Assembly (NCBI RefSeq): GCF_036429475.1
Contig: NZ_CP144125.1
Coordinates: forward strand, 1,240,001 to 1,304,000
DNA: 64,000 bases
From: Halalkalicoccus sp. CGA53
GTDB taxonomy: Archaea > Halobacteriota > Halobacteria > Halobacteriales > Halalkalicoccaceae
Direction of reading: 5' to 3'
Position 1 is the first letter of the stretch. Each line of letters starts with the position of its first letter. The position numbers and the translations under genes are program-made. Shown here piece by piece: positions 16,007 through 25,660 of the stretch. Below the pieces are notes generated by a model that was not told where the DNA came from, searched no databases, and saw only the letters and a program-made list of their open reading frames with translations.

Positions 16007-17238
16007 GACACCTCACGCTCCAGCCTGGTCACGTCCGTCGTCGTCTCCCGCCGACGGTCGATAGCCCCTTCGGAGCCGTCGATCGCCACGGTCGCGGGCC
16101 GCGGCCGGGAGTTGTACTGACTCGCCATCTCGTAGCCGTACGCACCGGCGTTACCGATCGCGAGCAGGTCGCCACGCTCCGGTCTCGGGAGGTCGCGACC
16201 CTCGCCGAGGACATCCGCGCTCTCGCAGATCGGGCCCGTCACGGTCGCCGAGACCGTCTCGCGTGCCTCCGCGTCGGGCGCGAGGCTGGCGATCTCGTGG
16301 TAGGCGTCGTAGAGGGCGGGCCGGGCGAGCGTCGTCATCCCGGCGTCGACACCGACAATCACCTCTCCCTCGATGGGTTTCACCGTGTTCACGCGGGTGA
16401 GGAGGACGCCCGCGTCCGCGACGAGATACCGGCCCGGTTCGACGACGAGCGTCGCGTCCACTTCGCCGAGCGCCTCCCTCGTGGCCTCCGCGACGGCCGC
16501 CAGGTCGATCGGTTCCTCGCTCTCTCGGTATGGCACGCCGAACCCGCCGCCGACGTCGACGAACTCCAGCTCGACGGGAACCGATCGGGCGAGCTCGCCC
16601 ATCCGCGAGACGAGTTCGCGGTGACTCTCGAGCTCCTCGCCGGAGACGCCGCTGCCGACGTGGGCGTGCAGGCCGACGACGTCGAACCCACGTTCGGCGG
16701 CGTCCGCGACGACCGCCTCCGCCCGGTCGTAGGGCACGCCGAACTTCGCGTCCGCGCCCGTCCTGACCTTCTCGTGGTGGCCCGCGCCGATGCCGGGGTT
16801 CACCCGGACGCAGATCCGCCCCCAGTAGCCCCGTTCGTCCAGCCGGTCGACCGTGTCCCGTGCACCCACCGTGATCGTGAACGCCGGGTCGCGCCGGCCG
16901 GTCGCGATGGCGAGGTCGAGGTCCTCCTCGGGCGGGTTCACCGCCGTGTACTGCACCTGTTCGGGGGGGAAGCCCGCGTCGAGCGCGCGCTCGACCTCGC
17001 CGGCGGATGCACACTCGACGCCCGCGCCGCAGGCTTCGAGCGTTCTGAGTACCGTCCACGCGGTGTTCGCCTTCGCGGCGTAGTGGACCTCGGCATCCGA
17101 AAACGCCGAGGCGAACCGGTCGTAGTTCTCGCGCACCCGCTCTAGATCCTGGACGTAGAGCGGGGTCCCGTTCGTGTTCGCGAGCCCGGTCAGCCGGGAG
17201 GTGTCCCAGTCGGCGAGCCGTCTCACTCGCTGGCTCAC
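15997..17238 (-). CDS. lysA: Diaminopimelate decarboxylase
   Basis: 413 residues from the GTG at 17238, which forms a GTGA overlap with the dapD stop. Longer upstream reading in this frame runs through dapD and is Arg-rich, so it is excluded. Fold III PLP enzyme: PLP lysine in VHYAAKANTAW, HAHVGSGVSG loop, glycine-rich DVGGGFGVPY, EPGRYLVADAG, and the C-terminal GPICESADVLG cysteine plus GAYGYEMASQYN. It converts meso-diaminopimelate to lysine, the last step of the pathway encoded by this operon. Confidence 0.94.
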   Translation of the reverse strand: MSQRVRRLADWDTSRLTGLANTNGTPLYVQDLERVRENYDRFASAFSDAEVHYAAKANTAWTVLRTLEACGAGVECASAGEVERALDAGFPPEQVQYTAVNPPEEDLDLAIATGRRDPAFTITVGARDTVDRLDERGYWGRICVRVNPGIGAGHHEKVRTGADAKFGVPYDRAEAVVADAAERGFDVVGLHAHVGSGVSGEELESHRELVSRMGELARSVPVELEFVDVGGGFGVPYRESEEPIDLAAVAEATREALGEVDATLVVEPGRYLVADAGVLLTRVNTVKPIEGEVIVGVDAGMTTLARPALYDAYHEIASLAPDAEARETVSATVTGPICESADVLGEGRDLPRPERGDLLAIGNAGAYGYEMASQYNSRPRPATVAIDGSEGAIDRRRETTTDVTRLEREVSWL

Positions 17239-18071
17239 GATCGCAACGCCTCCTCGCGCTCGGTCGCCTCCACCGTGCTCGCCTCGATGTCGAGGGCGAC
17301 TACGGCCGGCTTGTACGCCCCGCCCGGAAAGAGGTCGTGCTCGCCGAGCGAGGATTCGACGAACCGGGTGAACGCACGGCGTTCCGGGGGGAGTTCCCCG
17401 TAGACGACCTCCTCCTCCACGAGGTCGTAGATCGGGATTCGGGGGGTGAGCAGCGTGTTCTCCGCGACGACGCTTCCCTCGCCGACGACGAAGCCGCTCG
17501 TGACCCGACAGCCCGCACCCAGCGAGACTCCGTCTTCGACGACGACGGGGGTCCCCTCGACCGGTTCGAGCACGCCGCCGATCAGCGTGTTCGCCCCGAT
17601 CTTGACGTTCTCGCCGATCTGTGCACACGAGCCGACCGTGTCACAGGAGTCGACGAGCGTCCCGTCGCCGACGTGTGCCCCGACGTTGACGAACGCAGGA
17701 CTCATCAGTATCGCGTCCCCGCCGACGTACGCTCCCCGCCGGATGACGGTGCCGTCGGGCGTGTTTCTCGTACCGCGCTCGGCCAGGTCGTCCGTTCTCC
17801 GGAGCGGGAGCACGTCGTAGTAGGTGACGCCGCCGTACTCCCTGGGTTCGGTCGCGGAGAGCCCGAACGTGAGCAGTATCCCTCGCTTCACCCACTCGTT
17901 TGCCTCCCACTCGTCACCGCGCTTCTCGGCGGCCCGGATCTCGCCGGTTTCGAGCGCGTCGAGGAACGTCTCGATCGTCGCGCGCTCGTCCGCCCCCGTG
18001 TCGGCCGCCGTGAGCCCCTCCTCCGAGCGCTCCCACAGCGCCTCGACCTCCGCCTCGAGTGTCCCGCTCAT
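17235..18071 (-). CDS. dapD: Tetrahydrodipicolinate N-succinyltransferase
   Basis: 278 residues. A helical N-terminal region (about 1-95) precedes a left-handed beta-helix of hexapeptide repeats, seen as GTVIRRGAYVGGDAILM, NVGAHVGDGTLVDSCDTVGSCAQIGENVKIGAN and VSLGAGCRVTSGFVVGEGS. These are typical of DapD. It transfers succinate from succinyl-CoA to tetrahydrodipicolinate, committing this organism to the succinylase branch of lysine synthesis. The start overlaps the dapB stop by four bases and the stop overlaps lysA by four, indicating translational coupling. Confidence 0.92.
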   Translation of the reverse strand: MSGTLEAEVEALWERSEEGLTAADTGADERATIETFLDALETGEIRAAEKRGDEWEANEWVKRGILLTFGLSATEPREYGGVTYYDVLPLRRTDDLAERGTRNTPDGTVIRRGAYVGGDAILMSPAFVNVGAHVGDGTLVDSCDTVGSCAQIGENVKIGANTLIGGVLEPVEGTPVVVEDGVSLGAGCRVTSGFVVGEGSVVAENTLLTPRIPIYDLVEEEVVYGELPPERRAFTRFVESSLGEHDLFPGGAYKPAVVALDIEASTVEATEREEALRS

Positions 18072-18823
18072 ACCGATTCGTCCGTCATCACGTCGGAAAA
18101 ATCATACCATCCCGGCGAACGCGACGCGAGCCAGGTCGCCGCGTCGAGCGCGCCCTCGGCGAACACCCGCCGGCTCTCCGCGCGGTGGGTGAGCCGAAGC
18201 TCCTCGCCGCCGCCCGCGAGCAACACCTCGTGTTCGCCGGTGATCGTTCCCGCGCGCCGGGCGTGGACGCCCACCTCCCCCACGTTTCGTGGAGACTCGC
18301 CCTCGCGGCCGTGGACTCGCCCGCTCGTCTCGCGCGCCGATTCGATCCCCTCCAGTACCCTCTTCGCGGTGCCGCTCGGCGCGTCGCGCTTTCGGTTGTG
18401 GTGGGTCTCGGTGAGTTCGATATCGTACTCCGGGAGCGTCGCCGCCGCCTCGCGCACGAGCGCCGAGAGGACGTGGACGCCCCGGGAGAAGTTCGCCGCC
18501 TTGAGCACCGGAACCGACTCACTGGCCGCTCGCAGCCGCTTTTCCTGTTCCTCGTCGAAGCCGGTCGTCCCGATCACGCAGGGGATCCCGATCTCGGCAC
18601 AGGTCTCGACGTAGCCGACGCCGGAGGCCGGGCCGCTGAAGTCGACGAGGACGTCCCCGCCCCGTTCGGCGAACAGGTCGGGGAGCTGCGCAGCGAGCGC
18701 TCCGGGTCGCTCCGCGGTCCCGCTCACACCCCAGTTCGTCTCGCAGTCCTCGCGACCCTCGGCGACCTCGCGGACCGCGGTCCCCATCGCACCGTCCATG
18801 CCCGTCGGGACGACCTCGATCAT
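18068..18823 (-). CDS. dapB: Dihydrodipicolinate reductase
   Basis: 251 residues from the ATG at 18823 (overlaps the dapA stop as ATGA). The nucleotide-binding N-terminus reads VVPTGMDGAMGTAV, where the family usually has a G-A-x-GRMG loop; the Arg is missing, a mild divergence. VIGTTGFDEEQ and the catalytic segment ETHHNRKRDAPSGTAK are intact. It reduces dihydrodipicolinate to tetrahydrodipicolinate with NAD(P)H. Second gene of the lysine operon. Confidence 0.92.
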   Translation of the reverse strand: MIEVVPTGMDGAMGTAVREVAEGREDCETNWGVSGTAERPGALAAQLPDLFAERGGDVLVDFSGPASGVGYVETCAEIGIPCVIGTTGFDEEQEKRLRAASESVPVLKAANFSRGVHVLSALVREAAATLPEYDIELTETHHNRKRDAPSGTAKRVLEGIESARETSGRVHGREGESPRNVGEVGVHARRAGTITGEHEVLLAGGGEELRLTHRAESRRVFAEGALDAATWLASRSPGWYDFSDVMTDESV

Positions 18824-19731
18824 CCGACCACCGGCTCCGGCGCCGGGGCGTCCGCCAGGTCGGAGAGCACCGATTCGAGCCGCTCCCTCGTCGCCTCCGT
18901 CGGCCGGGTGAGCGGCAGTCGGAGGTCGGGGCGGCAGTGTCCGCGCATCGCCATCGCCTCCTTCACCGGAATGGGGTTCGACTCGTCGAACAGCGCGCGC
19001 ATCACGGGTCCGAGTTCGTGGTGCCACTCGCGGGCGCGCTCGTAGTCGCCCGCGAGCGCCGCGCCGACCATCGCGCAGGTCCGCTCGGGTTCGACGTTCG
19101 CACAGACGCTGATCGTGCCGCGTCCGCCGATCGAGAGCACCGGCAGGGTGAGCGCGTCGTCACCGGAGAGCACCGAGAAGGACTCCTCGCGTGTGCGCTC
19201 GACCACCTCGCCGATCAGCCCGAGGTCGCCGCTGGCGGCCTTGTAGCCGACGACGTTCTCGTGTTCTGCGAGACGGACGGTGCTCTCGACGTCGATCGAC
19301 CGGCCCGTCCGCCCGGGGACGTTGTAGACGATCTGTGGCAGGTCGACCCTATCGGCGACCGCGAGGTAGTGCGCCTCCATGCCCTCGGGTTCCGGGCGGT
19401 TGTAGTACGGCGAGATGAGGAGGAATCCGTCCGCGCCGGCGTCGGCCGAGCGTTCGGAGAGCTCGAGCGCCTCGCGCGTGTTGTTGCTCCCGCTGCCGGC
19501 GATGACGGGGACGTCCTCTACCGCATCGACGACCGTCTCGACGACCTCGACGTGTTCGTCGTGGCTGAGCGTCGCCGACTCGCCGGTCGAGCCGACCGGT
19601 ACGAGGCCGTCGACGCCCGCGCGTTCGAGGCGCTGGGCGTCCGCCCGGAGTGATTCGTGGTCGATGCGTCCGTCTTCCGTGAAGGGCGTCACCATAGCGG
19701 GGTAGACGCCCTCGAACGTGGGGTGTGTCAT
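18820..19731 (-). CDS. dapA: Dihydrodipicolinate synthase
   Basis: 303 residues. TIM-barrel NAL-family enzyme: GSTGESATLSHDEH near residue 46, the tyrosine of YNVPGRTGRSI (about 138), and the Schiff-base lysine in NVVGYKAASGDL (about 165). It condenses pyruvate with aspartate semialdehyde. First gene of the operon dapA-dapB-dapD-lysA-dapF-dapE. No strong TATA box is evident in the short upstream region; the 268-base gap is shared with the divergent NYN-domain gene. Confidence 0.93.
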   Translation of the reverse strand: MTHPTFEGVYPAMVTPFTEDGRIDHESLRADAQRLERAGVDGLVPVGSTGESATLSHDEHVEVVETVVDAVEDVPVIAGSGSNNTREALELSERSADAGADGFLLISPYYNRPEPEGMEAHYLAVADRVDLPQIVYNVPGRTGRSIDVESTVRLAEHENVVGYKAASGDLGLIGEVVERTREESFSVLSGDDALTLPVLSIGGRGTISVCANVEPERTCAMVGAALAGDYERAREWHHELGPVMRALFDESNPIPVKEAMAMRGHCRPDLRLPLTRPTEATRERLESVLSDLADAPAPEPVVG

Positions 19732-19999
19732 TGCTGTCTGGGTTTCGTCGTCGCAGGTGTGATGGTCGCGCGGTGCCCGGGGACGGCCCGCGACGAGGTC
19801 GCCACACTCGCCGGGAGCCTCACGCCGCGCGTTTTTTCGAGAAGAGTGACGCCACGCTCTCCGGTACCGCGAGCGACGGGCGTGGCGACCGGCGCATGCT
19901 CGGGCCTACAGCGTCATCCGACTTAGTGGTTGCGAGACCCGTCCGACCGGGACGACCCGTCTGAGAAGACCTTTTACCTGCACCTGCGCAGTGCCGCGT

Positions 20000-20497
20000 A
20001 TGACCGAGATCCACCCGGACCAGCGCGTCGCCGTTCTGGTCGACTCGCAGAACCTCTATCACACGGCACAGAGCGCCTACTCGCGGAACGTCGACTACTC
20101 CGCACTGCTCGAGGAGGCGGTCCAGGGCAGACGGCTCACCCGTGCGATCGCCTACGTCATCGTCGCGGAGTCCGAGGGCGAGGAGACGTTCTTCGAGGCG
20201 CTCACCGACATCGGCTTCGAGGCGAAGAAGAAGGACATCAAGACCTACGCCGACGGCTCGAAGAAGGCCGACTGGGACGTCGGGATGAGCCTCGACGCGG
20301 TGACCCTCGCCTCGCACGTCGACGCAATCGTCCTCTGCACCGGCGACGGCGACTTCTCCCGGCTCTGTTCGCACCTCCGTCACGCCGGGGTCCGCGTCGA
20401 GGTGATGGCGTTCGGCCAGTCCACCGCCGAGGAGCTGATCGACGCGACAGACGCGTTCGTCGACCTCTCCGAACGGGAGGACACGTTCCTGCTCTGA
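20000..20497 (+). CDS. NYN-domain (LabA/DUF88-like) protein, putative ribonuclease
   Basis: 165 residues from the ATG at 20000; a TATA-like CTTTTACC (19971-19978) is about 26 bases upstream, which favours this ATG over the GTG at 19991. PIN-like NYN fold with the acidic residues expected at the metal site: VAVLVDSQNLYH near the start, KKADWDVGMSLDA in the middle, and IVLCTGDGDFSRLC. Families with this domain are thought to act as RNases. The substrate is unknown. It stands alone, divergent from the lysine operon. Confidence 0.85.
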   Translation: MTEIHPDQRVAVLVDSQNLYHTAQSAYSRNVDYSALLEEAVQGRRLTRAIAYVIVAESEGEETFFEALTDIGFEAKKKDIKTYADGSKKADWDVGMSLDAVTLASHVDAIVLCTGDGDFSRLCSHLRHAGVRVEVMAFGQSTAEELIDATDAFVDLSEREDTFLL

Positions 20498-20535
20498 TCG
20501 CCGCTCTCTGCGCCCTGCCAGCTGCCGCTCACTCC

Positions 20536-20961
20536 TCACCTCTCACTCGCAGAAAGACACCCCAGGCGCCGCTCGTTCGACCGGCGCCGACGCCTCGTCT
20601 CCCCGACGAGGTGTCGGTACTCCTCTCCCTTCTCGCCGTCGAGGCTTACGAGGAACACGTCCCCCTCTTCGGCCGAGAGTTCTTCCCAGGGGACGACCCG
20701 TTCGTCGACGAGTCGGCCGTCGTCTTCGAGCAGGAGTACGACGAACCGGCCGTCGACGACTCGGTCGACGACGGCGACGTAGTCGTCCGACGACCGTGCT
20801 AGAGCGTCGGTGCTCGCGGTCGATCGGTCGTCCGAACGCGCATCGCACCAGCCCGGCGGGTGCCCGCTCCGTCCGGCGGCGCTAGCGCTCCCGGCGAGTC
20901 CCGTGAGGCCGATCGAGCCGAGCAGTGCGAGCAGTGTCCGTCGCGAAGTCGTCGAACGCAT
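20536..20961 (-). CDS. Tat-exported DUF3006-like small protein
   Basis: 141 residues. The N-terminus has a twin-arginine signal (TTSRRTLLALLGSIGLTGLAG, cleaved after about ASA). The mature part carries a short beta domain (DYVAVVDRVVDGRFVVLLLEDDG ... VVPWEELSAEEGDVFLV) that resembles DUF3006. The C-terminus is basic (ETRRRRRSNERR), unusual here. Function unknown; DUF3006 proteins are often found beside exported metallo-beta-lactamase-like proteins, but none is adjacent. Transcribed from a clear TATA box at 20986-20991. Confidence 0.7.
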   Translation of the reverse strand: MRSTTSRRTLLALLGSIGLTGLAGSASAAGRSGHPPGWCDARSDDRSTASTDALARSSDDYVAVVDRVVDGRFVVLLLEDDGRLVDERVVPWEELSAEEGDVFLVSLDGEKGEEYRHLVGETRRRRRSNERRLGCLSASER

Positions 20962-20983
20962 GCCGCCGCTGGTCCCCTCCTCG

Positions 20984-20993
20984 GGTATAAACC
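20984..20993 (-). promoter_or_regulatory. TATA box of the DUF3006-like gene
   Basis: Minus strand reads GTTTATACCC, centred about 27 bases before the ATG at 20961, consistent with a leaderless haloarchaeal transcript. Confidence 0.6.
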
Positions 20994-21106
20994 TGAGCCG
21001 GGGGTCACTGGCGTTCTCGGTACCGTCCGCTTCTGCGACGACGTCGAGTCGAAGCGTCGCTCGAAGCGGGCTCGCCGAACCGAGCTCCTCCGAAGCACGA
21101 GAACCG

Positions 21107-21289
21107 CTAGACCGCTCTGCCGCCCTCGGAGACGCCCACGAGGAGGGATCCGGCGGCCAGGCCGAGCGTGCCGATCGCGGCCAGCGCGAGCGGAACGTCG
21201 AGGGTGAGTGTGCCGCTCGCGATCAGGATAGCGGTGCTCGCAGCGATGAGACCGACGCCCAGGACGACCATCTTCTGATCCGTTGCCAT
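21107..21289 (-). CDS. Small two-helix membrane protein, paralogue of 13915-14118
   Basis: 60 residues from the ATG at 21289; the frame is open for 17 more codons upstream but these lie in the promoter. Two hydrophobic helices (about 8-27 and 33-52) and a C-terminal GVSEGGRAV tail parallel the 67-residue protein at 13915-14118. A strong TATA box (TATATA at 21312-21317) lies 25 bases before this ATG. Function unknown. Confidence 0.7.
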   Translation of the reverse strand: MATDQKMVVLGVGLIAASTAILIASGTLTLDVPLALAAIGTLGLAAGSLLVGVSEGGRAV

Positions 21290-21308
21290 CGGTCGGAGTT
21301 GGTACCGG

Positions 21309-21322
21309 GGGTATATATTTTT
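21309..21322 (-). promoter_or_regulatory. TATA box of the small membrane protein gene
   Basis: Minus strand reads GAAAAATATATACC, a purine-rich BRE followed by a TATA core centred about 25 bases before the ATG at 21289. One of the clearest promoters in the window. Confidence 0.7.
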
Positions 21323-21497
21323 CACCAAAATCGACAGCAAGCGCCGCGTTATCGCCTGTCACAGTCGACTCACGACGGGGTCGGCGGTTCCGAGGGACAC
21401 GCCCCGACCGGTGTCCTCCACGGACGACTTCGGACGGGTCGTCCGTCGGGACACTCGACTCCGAAGCCGTTATGTGCTAACGAGTGTCACGAGTCGT

Positions 21498-22976
21498 ATG
21501 GATCACGCGACGGCGGTTCGGTTGACGGGTCGCCGATCGACGTGTGCCGAGTTCGAGCGGCGGGTGAGCGAGCAGGCGGCGGGGCTCCGGGAGGCGCTCG
21601 TGGCTGGGCGGTTCGAGGGAGCGTTCGCCGTCGGCCTCGAACTGGAGGGTTACGCCGTCGATACGACGGGACGGCTCGCCCCGGTTCCGGAGGCCGCGTT
21701 CGGGTCGATCTGCGAGCGCGAACTCGGTCGGCACAACGCGGAGCTGAACACGCCGGCGACCCCGTTCGATCCCGAGGGCCTCGTCGGACAGGCCGAGAGC
21801 CTCCACGAGCGGGTGGGGTCTCTCGACCGGACGCTCGCCGTGAGCGGTCTGGCGTTCGTCACCGACGGGATCTGGACGATCGAGCCGCCCGAGGGTGCGC
21901 TGGCGTACCTGAGCGAGCGTCGCGAGGAAGAGGGGGTCGAACTGGGGGCGAACCTGGCGCCGAACCCGCGCTATCACGCGCTCGACGCCGACATCACCGC
22001 ACACGGCCCGGTCGAACTCGCTGTCCCCGGTTGCCACCGGCGCTTTCCCACCATCCTCGTCGAGTCGCTCGGCACCTCGATACAGGTCCACCTCCAGGTG
22101 CCGACGGGGTCGTTCGTCCGGTGTTTCAACGCCGCCATCCGGACCGCGGGACCGGTGCTGGCGCTCGCGGCGAACGCGCCGTTTCTCCCCCCGGGGCTCT
22201 ACGACGACGACGTCGATCCGGAGGCGGTCCTCGACGCCACCGCGGAGCTCAGGATCCCGGTGTTCGAGTCGATGAACGTCGAAGAGCCCGGGAAGGTCCG
22301 CCTCCCGGAGGACCTGGCGTCGCTTGCCGAGATCGTCGACCGCCTCGTCGAGGACCGTCTCTGTGCGCCCTACCTGCGCGAGTGGGTCACCGACGAGCCC
22401 AGGCGCGGGTTCGCCGACGAGCACTGGGAGCTGCTGCACAAACAGGGGACGTGCTGGCGGTGGATCCGCCCCGTGCTCGGTGCGTCCGGCCCGCGGATCG
22501 AGTACCGGCTGTTGCCGACCCAGCCGAGCGTCGCCGACGTCCTCTCGTTCCAGGCGCTCGTCGCCGGCCTCCTCCACGGGATCCTGACCACCCACCACCC
22601 GCTCGCGGAGCTCCCGTGGGACGATGCCAGGGACTCGTTCTACGCGGCCGCGCGGGACGGTCTCGACGCCGACCTCGCGTGGCTCACCGCGGACGGCGAC
22701 CGGACGGACGATCCCGAGGAGATCTACGACGAGCTGTTCTTGCTCGCCCGCCTGGGCCTCGCGGATCGCGGGCTCGACGACGGTCATATCGACGACCTGC
22801 TCGCCCCGATCGAGACCCGTTGGGAGCGGCGGATGACGCCGGCCGACTGGAAACGCGAGCGGGTCCGTGAGCGCCTCGCGGAGGACGAGAGACTCGCGAC
22901 GGCGATCGAGGGGATGCAGCGGGCGTACATCCAGCGGAGCGCGAGCGGCGAACCGTTCGCCGAGTGGATCCGCTGA
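21498..22976 (+). CDS. Glutamate-cysteine ligase (GCS2) family protein
   Basis: 492 residues from the ATG at 21498; a TATA-like GTTATGTGC about 25 bases upstream supports it over the upstream ATG at 21411. [13 protein letters not shown] (residues about 46-58) matches the GLE-E start of the GCS2 catalytic fold; [25 protein letters not shown] and [14 protein letters not shown] follow in the expected order. Members ligate glutamate to cysteine or another amine using ATP. Haloarchaea are known to make gamma-glutamylcysteine, but the usual GshA is shorter (about 360), so this longer protein may be a different gamma-glutamyl ligase. Exact substrate open. Confidence 0.75.
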   Translation: MDHATAVRLTGRRSTCAEFERRVSEQAAGLREALVAGRFEGAFAVGLELEGYAVDTTGRLAPVPEAAFGSICERELGRHNAELNTPATPFDPEGLVGQAESLHERVGSLDRTLAVSGLAFVTDGIWTIEPPEGALAYLSERREEEGVELGANLAPNPRYHALDADITAHGPVELAVPGCHRRFPTILVESLGTSIQVHLQVPTGSFVRCFNAAIRTAGPVLALAANAPFLPPGLYDDDVDPEAVLDATAELRIPVFESMNVEEPGKVRLPEDLASLAEIVDRLVEDRLCAPYLREWVTDEPRRGFADEHWELLHKQGTCWRWIRPVLGASGPRIEYRLLPTQPSVADVLSFQALVAGLLHGILTTHHPLAELPWDDARDSFYAAARDGLDADLAWLTADGDRTDDPEEIYDELFLLARLGLADRGLDDGHIDDLLAPIETRWERRMTPADWKRERVRERLAEDERLATAIEGMQRAYIQRSASGEPFAEWIR

Positions 22977-23126
22977 CCGGGCGATCCCTCTCGTTGCTCG
23001 GGTGTCCTCGCTCCCGGAGAGAAACGACGCGGCGACGCCGACAGGCCCCGCGTTCGGCCCGCCGAGCGCGGCGAGGCCAGCGAGGACAATCGGCGTCGAC
23101 GAGGACGCTCTCCTGCGTGGGGCCGC

Positions 23127-24526
23127 TTACGCCGTCGGCTTTACGTTCTGGTTCGAATCGAAGAGGTTCGTCGGGTCGTACTCGTCCTTCAGCGCGACGA
23201 GTCGCTCGTACGTCGGTCCGAACGTCGTCCGCATCGTCTCGTCGTTCTCCTCGAGGAAGCCCGGGAAGTTCAGGTAGACCGAGCCGTCGGAGAACCCCCG
23301 CATATCGGCGATGCAGTCGCGAGCCCACTCGACGTTCGCGTCGTCGTCTCTCGGGTCTTCCCAGTTCGCCTCGACGCCGAGGAGGAAGGGCGCGTGCCGA
23401 CCGGCGAACGCGCTCTCCTCGACACCGGTGTCGCCGATCGCCCCGCCCAGTTGCCAGACGTCGACGGTCGAGAGCGGCGACGGGGCGGCGTCGGCCCAGT
23501 AGGCGATCCGGTCGATGGCCGACGCGGAGAGCCCGTCGAGGTAGAGCGATTTCCAGTAGTAGCGCATCCCGTCCGGGTAGTCCCCGTCGAGGACGCGCTG
23601 GAACTCCGTGTAGGACGTCACACCGCTGAGATCGGCGAGTGGCTCGTCGAACTCCCGGAGCGGCGCCAGTGCGCGCTCGCCCTCGGCGGCCGGACCGGCG
23701 TAACAGCCCATGAGCGCGAACTTCCCCTCGTGAACCCGCTCGGCCGGAAACAGCTCCTCCTCCGGGAGTTCGCCGGCGAAGACGAGCGTGCTGATCTCCC
23801 TCGGTGCGTCGGCGACGAACTCCCGGTAGTCGCTCAGCACCTCCCGGAGCCGATCGCCCGGGTAGAACCCCAGACAGGTCGCGACGTCGGGACCGACGGG
23901 ATGCAGGTCGAACTCGAAGCCTGTGACCACCCCGAAGTTCCCGCCACCCCCGCGGAGCCCCCAGAACAGCTCCGCGTTCTCCTCCGCGTTCGCGGTCAGG
24001 TACTTGCCGTCGGCGGTGACCAGGTCCACCGACCGGAGGTTGTCACAGCTCAGGCCGTACTTACACCGGAGGTGTCCGATGCCGCCGCCGAGCGTGAGCC
24101 CCGCGACGCCGGTGTCGGAGACGACGCCGCCGGGCGTCGCCAGGCCGAACGCCTGTGTCTCGTGGTCGAGGTCGGCCCACGTCGCGCCCGCCTGGACCCA
24201 CGCCACCCGTGCGTCGGGGTCGACCCACACCTCGGTCATCTCCGAGCAGTCGACGACGAGCCCGTCGTCACGGACCGCGGTTCCGGCCACGTTGTGCCCC
24301 CGCCGCGAACCGAGAGTGGGAGGTCCTGCTCGCGTGCGAACTCCACCGCGCTGGCGACGTCCGCGACGCCGGCACACCGCACGATCAGCGACGGGTATCT
24401 GTCGATCATTCCGTTCCAGACCGCGCGGGCGTCGTCGTAGTCGGGGTCCCCGGGTCGGATCACCCGCCCGTGGACGTCCGCTCGGAACCGGTCGATCCGC
24501 CCGTCGTCGACGGTCGTCCGTGCCAT
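23127..24526 (-). pseudogene. BBE-type FAD-linked oxidase with a single-base frameshift
   Basis: Read through a one-base correction, this is a complete oxidase of about 466 residues. The N-terminal part is in one frame from the ATG at 24526 (ARTTVDDGRIDRF ... VDVA-like SAVEFAREQDLPLSVRGGG); the rest is in another (HNVAGTAVRDDGLVVD ... FDSNQNVKPTA). The break is at about 24294-24301, where CGGGGG-CAC has lost one C. The family motif RGGGHNVAG spans the break, and its His is the usual covalent FAD attachment site. The FAD-binding half has LTLGGGIGHL and FWGLRGGGGNFGVVT; the BBE C-terminus ends in YDPTNLF. Either a recent null mutation or a sequencing indel; everything else is intact. Confidence 0.82.
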
Positions 24527-24675
24527 ACGCCATCGTTCGACGCGGTCGGTGGTAACCTCATCCGTGGTGCGGGATTCGACCGCGTGAACGCCCGTTCGAC
24601 ACCTGAGACGACTCTCACCCTGCGGACGGGACAGGACTAATACCCGTGCCACCGTCTACCGGGACACGAGAGCAG

Positions 24676-25584
24676 ATGGGCCTCGACGACGAGCGACCGC
24701 GGGAGGACGAACGCCCACCGCCGGGCTCGCCGATCCTCGAGGCGGTCCTCGAGAACGCGCGGAACCAGCGATATCTCGGCCAGCGCCTCGATGCGACGGG
24801 CGACCGCGTCGATACCGACCTGCTCGGGGACATCGTTCGACACGGGCCGGTGTTCGAGGCGCTACGTGAACAGCCGCTGGACCGCCGGGAGATCGAAGCG
24901 CGCCTCGACGTCTCACGGGCGACGAGCCACCGGTTCACGCAGTGGCTCGACGAGCGGGGCTTCGTCGAGAAGGTAGAGGGCCGGTTCCGGCTGACGGGTC
25001 GCGGCGAGGCCGTCGCCGACGAGGTGCTCCGGTTCGAGGCGACCCTCCGGACCGTCCAGCGGCTGGGACCGCTCCTGGACCTCATCTGTGAGAACCACCA
25101 GGAGTTCGTCGTCGAACCGTTCGTCGGCGCGCGGGTGACCCGCGCCGAACCGGACGACCCCTACCGCCCGATCCAGCGGTTCGTCGCGCTGCTCGGCGAG
25201 GCGGAGCGCTTCCGCGGCTTCAACACGACGCACATGGCGCCGTTCGTCCTCGGCGAGTTCCACCGACAGATCTTCGAGGAGACCGACGCGGAGATCGTCT
25301 ACCTGCCACACGTCGCCGAGACCCTCTTCGAGACGTACCCCGAGCGCGCTCGGGAGGCGGTCGACGACGGACACCTGACCCTCCGGACGCGCGAGGAGCT
25401 CCCGTACGGCCTGGCCGTCTTCGACGAGCGCGTCGGGATCGGCGGATACGACGAGGATACGGGGCTCATGCAGGTATTCGTCGACACGGACGCCCCGATC
25501 GCTCGCGAGTGGGCCGAGCGGATCTACGCCTCGGTCAGGGCGGACTCGGAACCGCTCGGGGACCACCTCGACCCGTCACGGTGA
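24676..25584 (+). CDS. Haloarchaeal HTH regulator (FilR1/DUF1724-like)
   Basis: 302 residues from the ATG at 24676 (a GTG at 24646 would add ten). An N-terminal winged HTH (about residues 50-105: LLGDIVRHGPVFEALREQPLDRREIEARLDVSRATSHRFTQWL) precedes a region around 110-300 that resembles the methanogenesis-regulator FilR1 middle domain, with FVVEPFVGARVT, YLPHVAETLFETYP, and GIGGYDEDTGLMQVFVDTD near the C-terminus. Haloarchaeal genomes carry many such one-component regulators. It is divergent from the frameshifted flavin oxidase and may control it. Ligand unknown. Confidence 0.8.
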   Translation: MGLDDERPREDERPPPGSPILEAVLENARNQRYLGQRLDATGDRVDTDLLGDIVRHGPVFEALREQPLDRREIEARLDVSRATSHRFTQWLDERGFVEKVEGRFRLTGRGEAVADEVLRFEATLRTVQRLGPLLDLICENHQEFVVEPFVGARVTRAEPDDPYRPIQRFVALLGEAERFRGFNTTHMAPFVLGEFHRQIFEETDAEIVYLPHVAETLFETYPERAREAVDDGHLTLRTREELPYGLAVFDERVGIGGYDEDTGLMQVFVDTDAPIAREWAERIYASVRADSEPLGDHLDPSR

Positions 25585-25660
25585 CCGGTCGCCACCGCCG
25601 AGGGACGGCTCCCGTCGGCCGACGGAAACCGTTTTTCCGCTCCCCCGCCGAGAGCCGGGA

